DNA of 9,827 nucleotides from Paracoccaceae bacterium (GTDB taxonomy: Bacteria > Pseudomonadota > Alphaproteobacteria > Rhodobacterales > Rhodobacteraceae): contig SLKB01000200.1 of the NCBI GenBank assembly GCA_007134805.1, positions 1-9,827 of the forward strand, written 5' to 3'. Under the pieces are notes generated by a model. The model was given only the letters and a program-made list of their open reading frames with translations. It made no database searches and was not told the DNA's origin. Position 1 is the stretch's first letter. Each line of letters begins with the position of its first letter. Below are positions 1 to 8,759 of this stretch, piece by piece. The position numbers and the translations under genes were made by a program.

Positions 1-9
1 GGTCGCACC

Positions 10-510
10 TCAGTAGATATAGCGGATCTGGTCGCCCCAATAGCGCTCGATGCGGCGCAGGGCGCGGGCGATCGTGTCGAGGGTGGTGAACTCGATGACA
101 CTGCCATCGAGCATCCCCTCGGCATGGCGCTGGAAAAGGGCCGAGATCTGCTGGCGCACGTTCTGGCCCTTAGGCGTCAACTTGACACGCACCGACCGGC
201 GATCAACCGAACATCGCTGGTGGTGCATATAGCCAAGTTCCACGAGCTTCTTCAAATTGTAGGAGACATTCGAGCCCTGATAATAGCCGCGGGTGCGCAA
301 TTCGCCCGCCGTCACCTCGTTATCGCCGATGTTATACAGAAGCAGCGCCTGAACCGGGTTGATATCGACCACGCCGAGTCGTTCGAATTCATCCTTGATC
401 ACATCAAGCATCAGACGATGCATCCGCTCCAGCAAAGCGAGGTTTTCGAGATAGCGGGTCATGAATTCACCCCGGATAGAGGCACCAAAATCGTGCTGGA
501 CACTCATCAT
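10..510 (-). CDS. MarR-family winged-helix transcriptional regulator
   Basis: Probable cytoplasmic dimeric transcription factor of 166 aa, a usual MarR length. From the chosen start, the winged-helix domain spans about residues 50-115. A recognition-helix region reading GSNVSYNLKKLVELGY is followed by a wing with the MarR hallmark DRRSVRVKLTPKG. Helices at both ends should form the dimer interface. An in-frame start exists at 552, but the ATGATG pair at 510/507 is preferred because AAGGAA lies just upstream (4 to 7 nt) and the extra 14 residues look non-conserved. It lies 71 nt downstream of sdhE on the same strand; I saw no clear promoter in that gap, so it may be cotranscribed. The TAGELR...RGYYQGSNVSYNLKKLVE wording resembles, from memory, the alphaproteobacterial LdtR group (cell-wall L,D-transpeptidase and stress regulation). 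That assignment is inference; MarR membership is secure. Confidence 0.88.
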   Translation of the reverse strand: MMSVQHDFGASIRGEFMTRYLENLALLERMHRLMLDVIKDEFERLGVVDINPVQALLLYNIGDNEVTAGELRTRGYYQGSNVSYNLKKLVELGYMHHQRCSVDRRSVRVKLTPKGQNVRQQISALFQRHAEGMLDGSVIEFTTLDTIARALRRIERYWGDQIRYIY

Positions 511-581
511 GGGTTCCTTGCAATTGAACACAGGATGAAAAATCGCAGACAAATCCGAAGATTATGTTAATCCTCGCGCGG

Positions 582-854
582 CTACGCGCTGGATTGAACT
601 CCCGCCCGCTGTGCGATCCGCGTCAGTTCGGGAAGAAACTCTGCGGGCGCTGCGCGCGCGCCGGTCACCCACAGATAGAGATCCTGATCGTTTTCATCGA
701 GCAGACGCTCGTAAGCATCAAGGTCCGCGTCAGCATATTCCGCGAGCGCAGCATCGGCATATGGGCCGAGGATCAGGTCCATCTCCTTCATGCCACGCCG
801 CCATGACCGCATCCGCAACTTCTTCAGGCGCGCCTCGCGCGGGCTCGGTTCCAT
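582..854 (-). CDS. sdhE: SdhE-type FAD assembly factor 2 (succinate dehydrogenase flavinylation)
   Basis: A 90-aa protein of the SdhE/Sdh5/YgfY family. Members bind the flavoprotein subunit SdhA (and FrdA) and promote covalent attachment of FAD, so the likely role is maturation of complex II in the cytoplasm. The sequence shows the diagnostic RGxxE motif (Arg20-Gly21-Met-Lys-Glu24, followed by Met-Asp), preceded by a basic helix (RLKKLRMRSWRR). Later come the acidic YERLLDENDQDLYLW segment and a short terminal helix, and the length fits the family. The longer in-frame start at 917 is rejected: ATG at 854 has AAGGAG (865-870) 10 nt upstream and begins 1 nt after the XRE stop, while the longer N-terminus would overlap that gene. 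Translation is probably coupled to the XRE gene. In many alphaproteobacteria sdhE sits near recG/mfd; here its partners are two regulators. Confidence 0.9.
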   Translation of the reverse strand: MEPSPREARLKKLRMRSWRRGMKEMDLILGPYADAALAEYADADLDAYERLLDENDQDLYLWVTGARAAPAEFLPELTRIAQRAGVQSSA

Positions 855-855
855 G

Positions 856-1260
856 TTACAGGCTCTCCTTGACAAGGTTTCGGATCCGTTTTTCCGCGCG
901 CCCCAGCCGCGTGGCAAGATCGGTCATCTCGGTGCGCAGGCTCTGCATCTCCTGCAGCACAGCGCGTGCGTCAGCGGCCAGATGCTCGACACTTGCGGGC
1001 TCTGACACGCCGCCTTCGCCGACCCCCGTGATCAGCCATCGCAAGGAAACATTGAGCACGCCCGCGACCATCTGCAGCTTGTTCGCGCGCGGCTCGGAAG
1101 TGTCATTCTCCCAGGCCTGCACTGTCTTGAGCTTCACGCCCAGGCGCTTCGACAGCTCCGCCTGACTGAGGCCCTGCGCCTCGCGCGCAGCGGTCAGCCG
1201 GTCGCCGAAGGTGGCATTGTCACCCGAATACCAGTCGATCGTTTCGGTCTCTTCAGCCAT
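856..1260 (-). CDS. XRE-family helix-turn-helix protein with C-terminal coiled coil
   Basis: A 134-aa putative DNA-binding protein. Residues 18-79 form a Cro/C1-type HTH: FGDRLTAAREAQGLSQAEL opens the first helices, then LGVKLKTVQAWEN is the turn and recognition helix, then EPRANKLQMVAGVLNVSLRWLITG. Residues about 91-131 are rich in Leu/Arg/Glu at heptad-like spacing (VLQEMQSLRTEMTDLATRL), predicting a coiled coil for oligomerisation. The start at 1260 is supported by AAGGTG (1265-1270) about 6 nt upstream. No peptidase (ImmA), toxin or prophage gene adjoins it, so it looks like a stand-alone chromosomal regulator rather than a toxin-antitoxin or phage repressor. It is first of a leftward set with sdhE and perhaps the MarR gene, divergent from aatA. 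Its targets cannot be deduced; autoregulation from the 1261-1352 gap is plausible. Confidence 0.85.
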   Translation of the reverse strand: MAEETETIDWYSGDNATFGDRLTAAREAQGLSQAELSKRLGVKLKTVQAWENDTSEPRANKLQMVAGVLNVSLRWLITGVGEGGVSEPASVEHLAADARAVLQEMQSLRTEMTDLATRLGRAEKRIRNLVKESL

Positions 1261-1288
1261 ATCTCACCTTCCCTTGTCTGGAATTAGC

Positions 1289-2555
<1,267 letters not shown>

Positions 2556-2647
2556 GCCGGTCCAGAACGACGCGCAGCACATGCAGCGTGACCTGCGCGC
2601 GCCAGCGTCCGCTGTCACCGGTTTCCCGCCGATGCGATCGGGCGGCG

Positions 2648-2660
2648 GCGCCACTGGCGC
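2648..2660 (+). terminator. Weak terminator-like hairpin downstream of aatA
   Basis: GCGCC (2648-2652), loop ACT, GGCGC (2656-2660) form a perfect 5-bp stem followed by GTCTTTAT. This is the only hairpin plus T-rich tail I see in the 2556-2754 gap. The stem is short, the T run is only three bases, and it sits 93 nt past the stop, so termination may instead be Rho-dependent. Confidence 0.25.
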
Positions 2661-2754
2661 GTCTTTATGCTGGATTGCAGGTAGATTTCAGGGTAGTCTT
2701 GACCGGCAGACCCGGCAAACGGGCGCATGACAGGCATGTGATCGAGGCAGTACG

Positions 2755-3924
2755 ATGACCGAAATGGTGTATGGCACCACGCGCGTGCGTGTGGTCGATC
2801 CGGTGATCCCGCGCTGGTGGCGCACCATCGACAAGGTCACGCTGGGCTGCGTGCTGCTGCTGATGGCCGTGGGGCTGCTGCTGGGCCTCGCCGCCTCGCC
2901 GCCGCTGGCCGCGCGCAATGGCCTGCCCCCTTTCTTCTATGTCCAGCGCCAGATCTTCTTTGGTGTCCTGGGGCTGATCGCGCTTGTGGCCATGTCGCTC
3001 TGCCCTCCGGACCGGATCCGGAGGCTTGCGACAATCGCCTTCATTCTATCGATGATCGGACTGATATTGCTGCCGTTTTTTGGCACGGATTTCGGCAAGG
3101 GCGCGGTGCGCTGGTTCAGCCTCGGCTTTGGCTCGTTCCAACCCTCGGAATTCCTCAAGCCAATGTTCGCGGTCTTCGCCGCATGGCTGCTTGCCGCCGG
3201 GCAAGGCGTCGAGGGGCCTCCGGGCAAGACACTGTCCTTCATGGCGCTGTTGCTGATCCTGGGCCTGCTGGTGATCCAGCCCGATTTCGGACAAGCGGCC
3301 CTGATCGCAGCCGGCTGGATGGTGATGTATTTCGTGGCGGGCGCGCCGATGGTCCTGCTGCTGGTGGCGGCGGGGCTCGTGCTCGTCGGCGGCTATGCCG
3401 CGTATCACAGTTCCGAGCATTTCGCCCGCCGCATCGACGGCTTCCTGTCCGCCGATGTGGACCCGCGCACGCAGATGGGCTTTGCACAAAACGCGATCTC
3501 GGAGGGGGGCTTCTTCGGCGCAGGCGTCGGCGAGGGACGCGTGAAATGGTCCCTGCCCGATGCGCATACCGATTTCATCATCGCGGTCGCCGCCGAGGAA
3601 TACGGGCTGATCCTCGTGCTGTTCATCATCGGGCTTTATGCCACGGTCCTTATCCGCTCGCTCTTCCGACTGATGCGCGAGCGCGACATGTTCATCCGCC
3701 TTGCGGGCACCGGGATCGTTGTGGTCTTTTCATTGCAGGCCATGATCAATATTGGCGTGTCGTTGCGCCTCTTGCCGTCGAAAGGCATGACCTTGCCGTT
3801 CGTCTCCTACGGGGGATCCTCGCTCCTTGCGACGGGATTGGCAATCGGTATGCTCCTGGCGTTCACGCGCACCCGACCGCAAGGCGAAATCGGCGAGATC
3901 CTGTCTCGGCGCGCCCAATCCTGA
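2755..3924 (+). CDS. ftsW: FtsW, septal SEDS peptidoglycan glycosyltransferase
   Basis: A 389-aa integral inner-membrane protein of the SEDS family. It polymerises lipid II at the division septum in partnership with the transpeptidase FtsI/PBP3. About ten membrane segments can be read (roughly 28-47, 66-83, 91-109, 134-149, 161-175, 178-196, 198-217, 274-301, 314-337 and 352-370). SEDS motifs include [20 protein letters not shown] (117-136), QPDFGQA, the large periplasmic loop with [23 protein letters not shown] containing the likely catalytic Asp273, and [17 protein letters not shown] (340-356). The start at 2755 has GAGG 7 nt upstream and leaves a usual cytoplasmic N-terminus. The context (murG, murC) favours FtsW over its relative RodA. 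The operon promoter presumably lies in 2556-2754; TTGACC at 2699-2704 lacks a good -10 partner. The gene normally preceding it, murD, is absent. Confidence 0.96.
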   Translation: MTEMVYGTTRVRVVDPVIPRWWRTIDKVTLGCVLLLMAVGLLLGLAASPPLAARNGLPPFFYVQRQIFFGVLGLIALVAMSLCPPDRIRRLATIAFILSMIGLILLPFFGTDFGKGAVRWFSLGFGSFQPSEFLKPMFAVFAAWLLAAGQGVEGPPGKTLSFMALLLILGLLVIQPDFGQAALIAAGWMVMYFVAGAPMVLLLVAAGLVLVGGYAAYHSSEHFARRIDGFLSADVDPRTQMGFAQNAISEGGFFGAGVGEGRVKWSLPDAHTDFIIAVAAEEYGLILVLFIIGLYATVLIRSLFRLMRERDMFIRLAGTGIVVVFSLQAMINIGVSLRLLPSKGMTLPFVSYGGSSLLATGLAIGMLLAFTRTRPQGEIGEILSRRAQS

Positions 3925-3934
3925 AGGACCACCC

Positions 3935-5035
3935 ATGGCCAAGCCGCCACTTCTCCTGATCGCAGCCGGAGGCACCGGGGGGCACATGTTCCCCGCCCAG
4001 GCCCTCGCCGAGGCGGTCCTGGCGCGGGGCTGGCGCGTGGTGTTGTCGACCGATGGGCGCGGCGCGCGCTACGCGGGTGGCTTCCCGCGCGCGGTGCGCA
4101 TCGAGGAAGTGACCGCGGCCACCTTCGCGCGCGGTGGCACATTGGCGCGGCTGATCGTGCCCTTGCGGCTGATCGCCGGTGTTCTTGGCGCGACCTGGCG
4201 GATGATCTCGGACAGGCCCCGCGTTGTCGTCGGCTTCGGGGGCTACCCGTCGATCCCGGCCCTTGCCGCGGCATGGCTGTTGCGGGTGCCACGCATGATC
4301 CATGAACAGAATGGCGTGCTGGGCGTCGTCAATCAGGTCTTCGCGCGGCGCGTGAACCGGCTCGCCTGCGGCACCTGGCCCACCCAGATGCCCAACGGGC
4401 TGCGCGCGGAATTTGCGGGCAACCCTGTCCGCGCGGCGATCCTGGAACGTGCAGGCGCGGGCTATATTCCCCCCGGCGATTATCCCATGGATCTGCTGGT
4501 CATCGGCGGAAGCCAGGGCGCACGCATCATGTCCGATGTGGTCCCAGAGGCCATTGCTGCGCTGCCCGACGAGATCAAGCGCAACCTGACCGTGTCGCAT
4601 CAGGCACGCGATGAAGATATGGCGCGCGTCATCGCTGCCTATGAGGAGGGCGGCGTCGCAGCCGAGATCGCGCCCTTCTTCGCGGACATCCCCAGACGCC
4701 TGTCGGAATGCCAGCTGGTGATCAGCCGCGCGGGCGCCTCCTCGATTGCCGATATCGCCGTGATCGGGCGGCCGTCGGTTCTGGTGCCCTATGCGGCGGC
4801 GACGGCCAATCACCAGGCGGCGAATGCGAAGATGTTGTCGGCGGTCGATGCGGCAGTGGTCTTTCCCGAATCCCAGTTCAAACCGGCGGCGCTGACCGAG
4901 ACCCTGCTGTCGATCCTCACCAATCCGCACGCGGCCAGCGAAATGGCGCGCGCCGCTCTCAAGGCCGGGCGGCCAGACGCGACCGAGCGGCTGGTCATGC
5001 TGGTCGAGAGCCTCGCACGAAAGGACAAGACATGA
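3935..5035 (+). CDS. murG: MurG, UDP-GlcNAc:lipid I N-acetylglucosaminyltransferase
   Basis: A 366-aa GT-B (GT28) enzyme at the inner face of the cytoplasmic membrane that adds GlcNAc to lipid I to make lipid II, the substrate of FtsW. The N-domain has the G-loop [10 protein letters not shown] (12-21, with His17), FGGYPS (101-106) and HEQN (123-126). The C-domain has GNPVR, the second G-loop GGSQGA (191-196) and the donor region [17 protein letters not shown] (264-280), followed by His293-Gln294. At the position of the conserved ribose-binding Glu of E. coli MurG this protein has Asp273, a conservative change I believe is common in relatives. The longer in-frame start at 3827 lies inside ftsW and is rejected: ATG 3935 has AAGGA (3924-3928) 6 nt upstream. 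It begins 10 nt after ftsW and overlaps murC by 4 nt. Confidence 0.96.
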   Translation: MAKPPLLLIAAGGTGGHMFPAQALAEAVLARGWRVVLSTDGRGARYAGGFPRAVRIEEVTAATFARGGTLARLIVPLRLIAGVLGATWRMISDRPRVVVGFGGYPSIPALAAAWLLRVPRMIHEQNGVLGVVNQVFARRVNRLACGTWPTQMPNGLRAEFAGNPVRAAILERAGAGYIPPGDYPMDLLVIGGSQGARIMSDVVPEAIAALPDEIKRNLTVSHQARDEDMARVIAAYEEGGVAAEIAPFFADIPRRLSECQLVISRAGASSIADIAVIGRPSVLVPYAAATANHQAANAKMLSAVDAAVVFPESQFKPAALTETLLSILTNPHAASEMARAALKAGRPDATERLVMLVESLARKDKT

Positions 5036-6444
5036 GCCCTGCAACCAAGCTTCCCACCGATATCGGCCCGATCCATTTCATCGGCATCGGCGGGATCGGC
5101 ATGTCGGGCATCGCCGAGGTACTGATGACGCATGGCTACACGGTTCAGGGCTCTGACCTGAAGGCAAGCCCGATCACTGAGCGCCTCGCAGCACTCGGCG
5201 CCGAGATCTGCATCGGCCAGCGCGCCGAGAACCTTGGCAGCGCCGAGGTGGTCGTGGTCTCTACCGCGATCCGCAAGGACAACCCGGAGCTTCTGGCCGC
5301 CCGCCGCGCAGGCCTGCCTGTCGTGCGCCGCGCCGAGATGCTGGCCGAGTTGATGCGCCTGCGCTCGAATGTCGCCGTTGCCGGCACGCATGGCAAGACG
5401 ACGACCACGACCATGGTGGCGACGCTGCTCGACAAGGGCGGGCTCGACCCGACCGTGATCAATGGCGGTGTGATCCATGCCTATGGCTCGAATGCGCGCG
5501 CCGGCGCAGGCGAGTGGATGGTGGTCGAGGCCGACGAATCGGATGGCTCTTTCAACCGCCTGCCCGCCACCATCGCGATCGTGACCAATATCGACCCCGA
5601 GCACCTTGAGCACTGGGGCAGTTTTGACGCGTTGCGGAAAGGCTTTCACGATTTCGTCTCGGGGATCCCGTTCTACGGGCTCGCGATCTGCTGCACCGAC
5701 CATGCCGAAGTGCAGGCGCTGGTGGCCTCGATCACCGATCGCCGCGTCGTCACCTTCGGCTTCAACGCTCAGGCCGATATTCGCGCGATCAACCTGACTT
5801 ATGACAAGTCCGTGGCTCGCTTCGACATCGCCTTCCAGGACACCGATCGCATCGTGAAGGGCTGTACGCTTCCAATGCCGGGCGATCACAATGTGTCGAA
5901 CGCGCTCGCTGCGGTTGCGGTCGCGCGGCATCTGGGCATGAACGGCGCCGAGATCCGCACGGCGCTTGCAAGCTTCAAGGGCGTGAACCGCCGCTTCACG
6001 GTCGTGGGCGAGGTCAAGGGCATCACCATCATCGACGATTACGGCCATCATCCGGTCGAGATCGCCGCTGTCCTGCGGGCCGCGCGCCAGACGCTCGGCG
6101 GTCAGGGCCGGGTCATCGCGATCCACCAGCCGCATCGCTACTCGCGCCTGTCGAACCTTTTCGACGAGTTCTGCACCTGTTTCAATGAGGCCGATATCGT
6201 CGGCATCGCCCCGGTCTACGCGGCCGGCGAAGACCCGATCAAAGGGGCAAGCCGCGATGATCTGCTCGCCGGGCTCAAGGCCCATGGGCACCGCGCCGCG
6301 CTGCCGGTCACCTCCGAGGATGATCTCGAGGCGCTGGTGCGCGCGCACGCAAAGCCGGGCGATCTGGTCGTCTGTCTGGGCGCTGGCACGATCTCGGGCT
6401 GGGCACATGGTCTGCTGCCGCGCCTTGCGGCCAAAGCGGCCTGA
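5032..6444 (+). CDS. murC: MurC, UDP-N-acetylmuramate:L-alanine ligase
   Basis: A 470-aa cytoplasmic Mur ligase that uses ATP to join L-alanine to UDP-MurNAc, the first step in building the peptidoglycan stem peptide. The N-terminal Rossmann domain shows [14 protein letters not shown] (16-29) for UDP binding. The central ATPase domain has P-loop GTHGKTTTT (118-126), EADESD (166-171), [10 protein letters not shown] (186-195) and [12 protein letters not shown]. The C-terminal domain has IDDYGHHP (334-341) and HQPHRYSR (365-372). The [12 protein letters not shown] and DDYGHHP combination separates MurC from MurD/E/F, and the length is typical. The start at 5032 forms an ATGA overlap with murG and has AAGGA (5021-5025) 6 nt upstream; longer in-frame readings from 4708 lie inside murG. 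The next gene overlaps the stop by 1 nt. Normally murB follows within the cluster, but not here. Confidence 0.97.
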   Translation: MSPATKLPTDIGPIHFIGIGGIGMSGIAEVLMTHGYTVQGSDLKASPITERLAALGAEICIGQRAENLGSAEVVVVSTAIRKDNPELLAARRAGLPVVRRAEMLAELMRLRSNVAVAGTHGKTTTTTMVATLLDKGGLDPTVINGGVIHAYGSNARAGAGEWMVVEADESDGSFNRLPATIAIVTNIDPEHLEHWGSFDALRKGFHDFVSGIPFYGLAICCTDHAEVQALVASITDRRVVTFGFNAQADIRAINLTYDKSVARFDIAFQDTDRIVKGCTLPMPGDHNVSNALAAVAVARHLGMNGAEIRTALASFKGVNRRFTVVGEVKGITIIDDYGHHPVEIAAVLRAARQTLGGQGRVIAIHQPHRYSRLSNLFDEFCTCFNEADIVGIAPVYAAGEDPIKGASRDDLLAGLKAHGHRAALPVTSEDDLEALVRAHAKPGDLVVCLGAGTISGWAHGLLPRLAAKAA

Positions 6445-6728
6445 TGGGGCCAGAAGCACGGATCTACCTGCTGATGCTGGCTTCTGTTCTGGCAGGCAGT
6501 CTGATGGGGTATGTCCTGATCCGGAACGGGCGCAAGCGCACCTATGGCGCTTTCGTTGCAGCGCATCTGCTGACGATCACGGGGCTTTTGCTGGCAATGC
6601 AGGGACAGGCCCAGATGGACGGGCTGATGTACGCGATCCTGCTGTCGGTCTTCGTCCTGCCCGCGACCCTCGGCATGGCGATCGGGGGCGGACTCGGCTG
6701 GTGGCGGCAGCGCAACGCGACCAAGTGA
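6444..6728 (+). CDS. Small three-helix membrane protein of unknown function, cotranslated with murC
   Basis: A 94-aa hydrophobic protein that I cannot assign to a named family. Three membrane segments are apparent at about 7-26, 36-52 and 61-83. The first loop (RNGRKR, 27-32) and the tail (GWWRQRNATK) are strongly positive, so the positive-inside rule predicts N-out, C-in. No signal peptide, cysteine pair or catalytic motif is visible. The ATG shares one base with the murC stop (TGATG), the hallmark of stop-restart coupled translation, so it is expressed with ftsW-murG-murC. From memory, Rhodobacterales often have a short hypothetical membrane ORF in this place between murC and murB. That would make it a conserved dcw-cluster passenger, perhaps linked to envelope assembly. 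It is the last gene before the ABC operon, and I see no terminator behind it. Confidence 0.75.
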   Translation: MGPEARIYLLMLASVLAGSLMGYVLIRNGRKRTYGAFVAAHLLTITGLLLAMQGQAQMDGLMYAILLSVFVLPATLGMAIGGGLGWWRQRNATK

Positions 6729-6749
6729 GCCCGGTTTTTCAGCAAAATT

Positions 6750-6796
6750 CTTGCATCGCGGCAAAGCTTGCACAAAACTGTTGCACAGCTTGCAAG
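6750..6796. repeat. Cluster of four TTGCA repeats upstream of the ABC operon
   Basis: TTGCA occurs at 6751, 6768, 6781 and 6790 within 44 bases, with TTGCACA repeated exactly 13 nt apart (6768 and 6781). GCAA half-sites at 6742 and 6761 face the TTGC elements, giving imperfect inverted repeats GCAA-N5-TTGC (6742-6754) and GCAA-N3-TTGC (6761-6771). Such density in an otherwise GC-rich 153-bp leader suggests a regulator-binding site or part of the ABC operon promoter. No named consensus is claimed. Confidence 0.45.
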
Positions 6797-6881
6797 ACGC
6801 CCGCGCGCCGATCATCCTCGCGGTGACTCGGGCCGCGGCAGCGCTTACGCAACTTGAAAACCCAACAGGAGAGCCCCCTCG

Positions 6882-7886
6882 ATGATGCACCGAACCTTCC
6901 CCGCAGCGCTCGCACTCGCCGCCCTGAGCAGCGCCGCGCAGGCCCAGACAAACATGCCCTTCGCGCTCGACTGGCGGTTCGAGGGCCCCTCGGCGCCCTA
7001 TTTCGTCGCCATTGATCAGGGCTATTTCGCCGAGGCTGGTCTCTCGGTCGAGATCAGCGCCGGACAAGGCAGCCTCGACGCGATCCCGAAGGTGGCCACG
7101 GGCGCCTATCCGATGGGCTTTGCCGACATGAATTCGCTCATCAAGTTCCTCGACCAGAATCCCGATGCACCAGTGATCGGGGTCATGATGGTCTATGACC
7201 GCCCGCCCTTCGCTATCGTCGGGCGCCGCTCACTCGGCGTCGAATCCCCGTCCGATCTGGAAGGCAAGATCCTCGGCGCCCCGCCACCCGATGGCGCGTT
7301 TGCCCAATGGCCGATCTTCGTTGCTGAAACCGGCATCGATGCCAGCACCATCACCATCGAACCCGTGGGCTTTCCCACGCGCGAGCCCTCGCTCGCCGAA
7401 GGCACGGTCGATGCTATCACCGGCTTCTCATTCACCTCGTTTCTTAACACGGCACGGCTCGGCGTGCCCGAGGAAGATATCTCGGTGATCCTGATGGCCG
7501 ATCACGGGGTGGATCTCTACGGTAACGTGATTATCGCCAATACCGATTTCGCCGAAGCCAATCCCGATGCCGTCGCGGCCTTCCTGGAGGCGGTCGCGAA
7601 GGGCTGGGTCGATACGATCGACGACCCTGCCGCTGCGATCGAAGCCCTGGCCAGCCGCAACCCCGCGATGGATTCGGATCTGGAACTGCGCCGGCTGGAA
7701 CTGGCGCTTGAGGATTCGGTGCTCACCGACTGGGTGCGCGAGCACGGCATGGGGCGCATCGATGACGACCGCTTCGCCAATTCCATCGAGCAGATCCGTC
7801 TGACCTACGAGTATCAGACCGATCCCGATGCGAGTCTCTATTTCACCGATGCGTTCCTGCCTGAGGGCGGCTTCGCACTTGACTGA
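6882..7886 (+). CDS. NMT1/THI5-like ABC transporter periplasmic substrate-binding protein
   Basis: A 334-aa secreted receptor of a NitT/TauT-family importer. A Sec signal peptide is clear: MMHR, a hydrophobic Ala/Leu core, and cleavage probably after AQA at residue 21. The mature protein starts with the family pattern FALDWRFEGPSAPYFVAIDQGYFAEAGL, then SLDAIPKVATGAYPMGFADM, and a second lobe reading SLAEGTVDAITGFSFTSFL. This is the usual layout of NMT1/THI5-like binding proteins that carry pyrimidines, sulfonates or related small molecules. No lipobox Cys is present, so it should be soluble in the periplasm. AGGAG (6867-6871) lies 10 nt before the first of two tandem ATGs, favouring 6882 over 6885. 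It is followed by a strong stem-loop and then the ATPase. The substrate cannot be read from sequence; thiamine precursor (HMP-like) is one option, but no thi gene is linked. Confidence 0.87.
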   Translation: MMHRTFPAALALAALSSAAQAQTNMPFALDWRFEGPSAPYFVAIDQGYFAEAGLSVEISAGQGSLDAIPKVATGAYPMGFADMNSLIKFLDQNPDAPVIGVMMVYDRPPFAIVGRRSLGVESPSDLEGKILGAPPPDGAFAQWPIFVAETGIDASTITIEPVGFPTREPSLAEGTVDAITGFSFTSFLNTARLGVPEEDISVILMADHGVDLYGNVIIANTDFAEANPDAVAAFLEAVAKGWVDTIDDPAAAIEALASRNPAMDSDLELRRLELALEDSVLTDWVREHGMGRIDDDRFANSIEQIRLTYEYQTDPDASLYFTDAFLPEGGFALD

Positions 7887-7893
7887 TCCCGGC

Positions 7894-7916
7894 GCGGGCC
7901 GGCGCGACCGGCCCGC
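7894..7916 (+). other. Intercistronic GC-rich stem-loop between binding protein and ATPase genes
   Basis: GCGGGCCGG (7894-7902) pairs perfectly with CCGGCCCGC (7908-7916) around the loop CGCGA, a 9-bp all-GC stem starting 8 nt after the binding-protein stop. No T run follows (TCCTGCTCT), so it is unlikely to be a full intrinsic terminator. In ABC operons such hairpins often protect the upstream message from 3' decay, giving more binding protein than membrane components. That role is inferred here. Confidence 0.7.
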
Positions 7917-7934
7917 TCCTGCTCTGGGGACGTG

Positions 7935-8759
7935 ATGGAAAAGCTCATCGACATCAGGAACGTACGCCACGCCTACAAGACCGAAACCGGGCCTCTGCCA
8001 GTGCTGGACGGGCTCGACGTGTCGGTACCGGAAGGGGGCTTCGTGGCCGTCGTCGGCCCATCGGGCTGCGGGAAATCGACGCTCACGCGGTTGATCGCGG
8101 GGCTGATGAAACCCGATGAAGGCGAAGTCTGGCTGCATGGCGAGCGCGTAAAGGGCCCGCGTTCGACCGTGGGCATGGCCTTTCAGAACCCGGTGCTGCT
8201 CGAATGGCGCACGATCCTGAAGAATGTGCTCCTGCCGCTCGAGATCGTGCCCACGAAACTCAGCCGCAAACAGGGCGAAGAGCGCGCGCGCTTCCTGCTG
8301 TCGCTCGTGGGTCTCGAAGGGTTCGAGGACAAGCGCCCCTCCGAGCTTTCGGGCGGCATGCGCCAGCGCGCCTCGCTGTGCCGCGCGCTCATCCACCAGC
8401 CCGAAGTCCTGATCCTTGACGAGCCTTTCGGCGCGCTCGATGCGTTCACGCGCGAGGATCTGTGGCAGACCATGCACCGCGTGAAAGAGCGCGAGCCCTT
8501 CACGGGCGTACTGATCACGCATGATCTTCGCGAATCGATCTTTCTCGCTGATCAGGTCGTAGTGCTCTCGGGCCGGCCTGCGCGCACGCAATTCGTGCTC
8601 GATATCCCGTCCTCGGGGCCGCGCACTCTGGATGACCTCTACACGCCCGAGGCGGCCGAGCAGTTGAACATCCTGCGCCACCAGATCCAGATCGCGCAGG
8701 GCCGCGCGCCCGCCGAGGCGTCCCAGCCCGACCCCATCCGACGCGAGGCGCGCGCATGA
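7935..8759 (+). CDS. ABC transporter ATP-binding protein (NitT/TauT/SsuB family)
   Basis: A 274-aa cytoplasmic ATPase that would drive the importer as a dimer on the permease. All canonical elements are present: Walker A GPSGCGKST (41-49), Q-loop FQNPVLLEWRT, signature LSGGMRQR (138-145), Walker B VLILDEPFG (158-166, Glu163 catalytic) and H-loop His196 in THDLRES. The FQNPVLLEWRTILKNVLLPLEI stretch is typical of the nitrate/taurine/pyrimidine group. The tail after about residue 220 is an ordinary short extension with no extra regulatory domain. A GTG at 7932 is also possible, but ATG 7935 is better spaced from GGGGA (7926-7930). The gap from the binding-protein gene is 48 nt and contains the stem-loop. 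The stop overlaps the permease start by ATGA, implying coupled synthesis. Confidence 0.93.
   Translation: MEKLIDIRNVRHAYKTETGPLPVLDGLDVSVPEGGFVAVVGPSGCGKSTLTRLIAGLMKPDEGEVWLHGERVKGPRSTVGMAFQNPVLLEWRTILKNVLLPLEIVPTKLSRKQGEERARFLLSLVGLEGFEDKRPSELSGGMRQRASLCRALIHQPEVLILDEPFGALDAFTREDLWQTMHRVKEREPFTGVLITHDLRESIFLADQVVVLSGRPARTQFVLDIPSSGPRTLDDLYTPEAAEQLNILRHQIQIAQGRAPAEASQPDPIRREARA

Noticed and set aside
576..589. GCGCG-GCTA-CGCGC hairpin at the sdhE stop codon
   Set aside because: Short stem overlapping the coding end, with no T-rich tail in the minus direction; likely chance in GC-rich DNA.
856..1260. XRE gene as the antitoxin of a toxin-antitoxin pair with its small downstream neighbour
   Set aside because: The neighbour has the RGxxE motif and length of SdhE, not of a HigB/RelE-type toxin.
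2817..3959. 380-codon plus-strand frame overlapping ftsW
   Set aside because: Frame-shifted reading of ftsW with His/Arg/Pro-rich low-information sequence; the overlapping FtsW frame has all SEDS motifs.
3863..5044. 393-codon minus-strand frame opposite murG
   Set aside because: Antisense of murG, compositionally odd and without motifs.
4810..6459. Very long minus-strand open frame (549 codons) opposite murG/murC
   Set aside because: It is antisense to two certain genes. Its translation is rich in Arg/Asp/His/Gly in the style of GC-rich shadow frames, without any motif. Stop codons are simply rare in this frame.
6729..6881. TPP (thi-box) riboswitch upstream of the THI5-like binding protein
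   Set aside because: No CUGAGA-type core or other conserved thi-box segment could be found in the leader.
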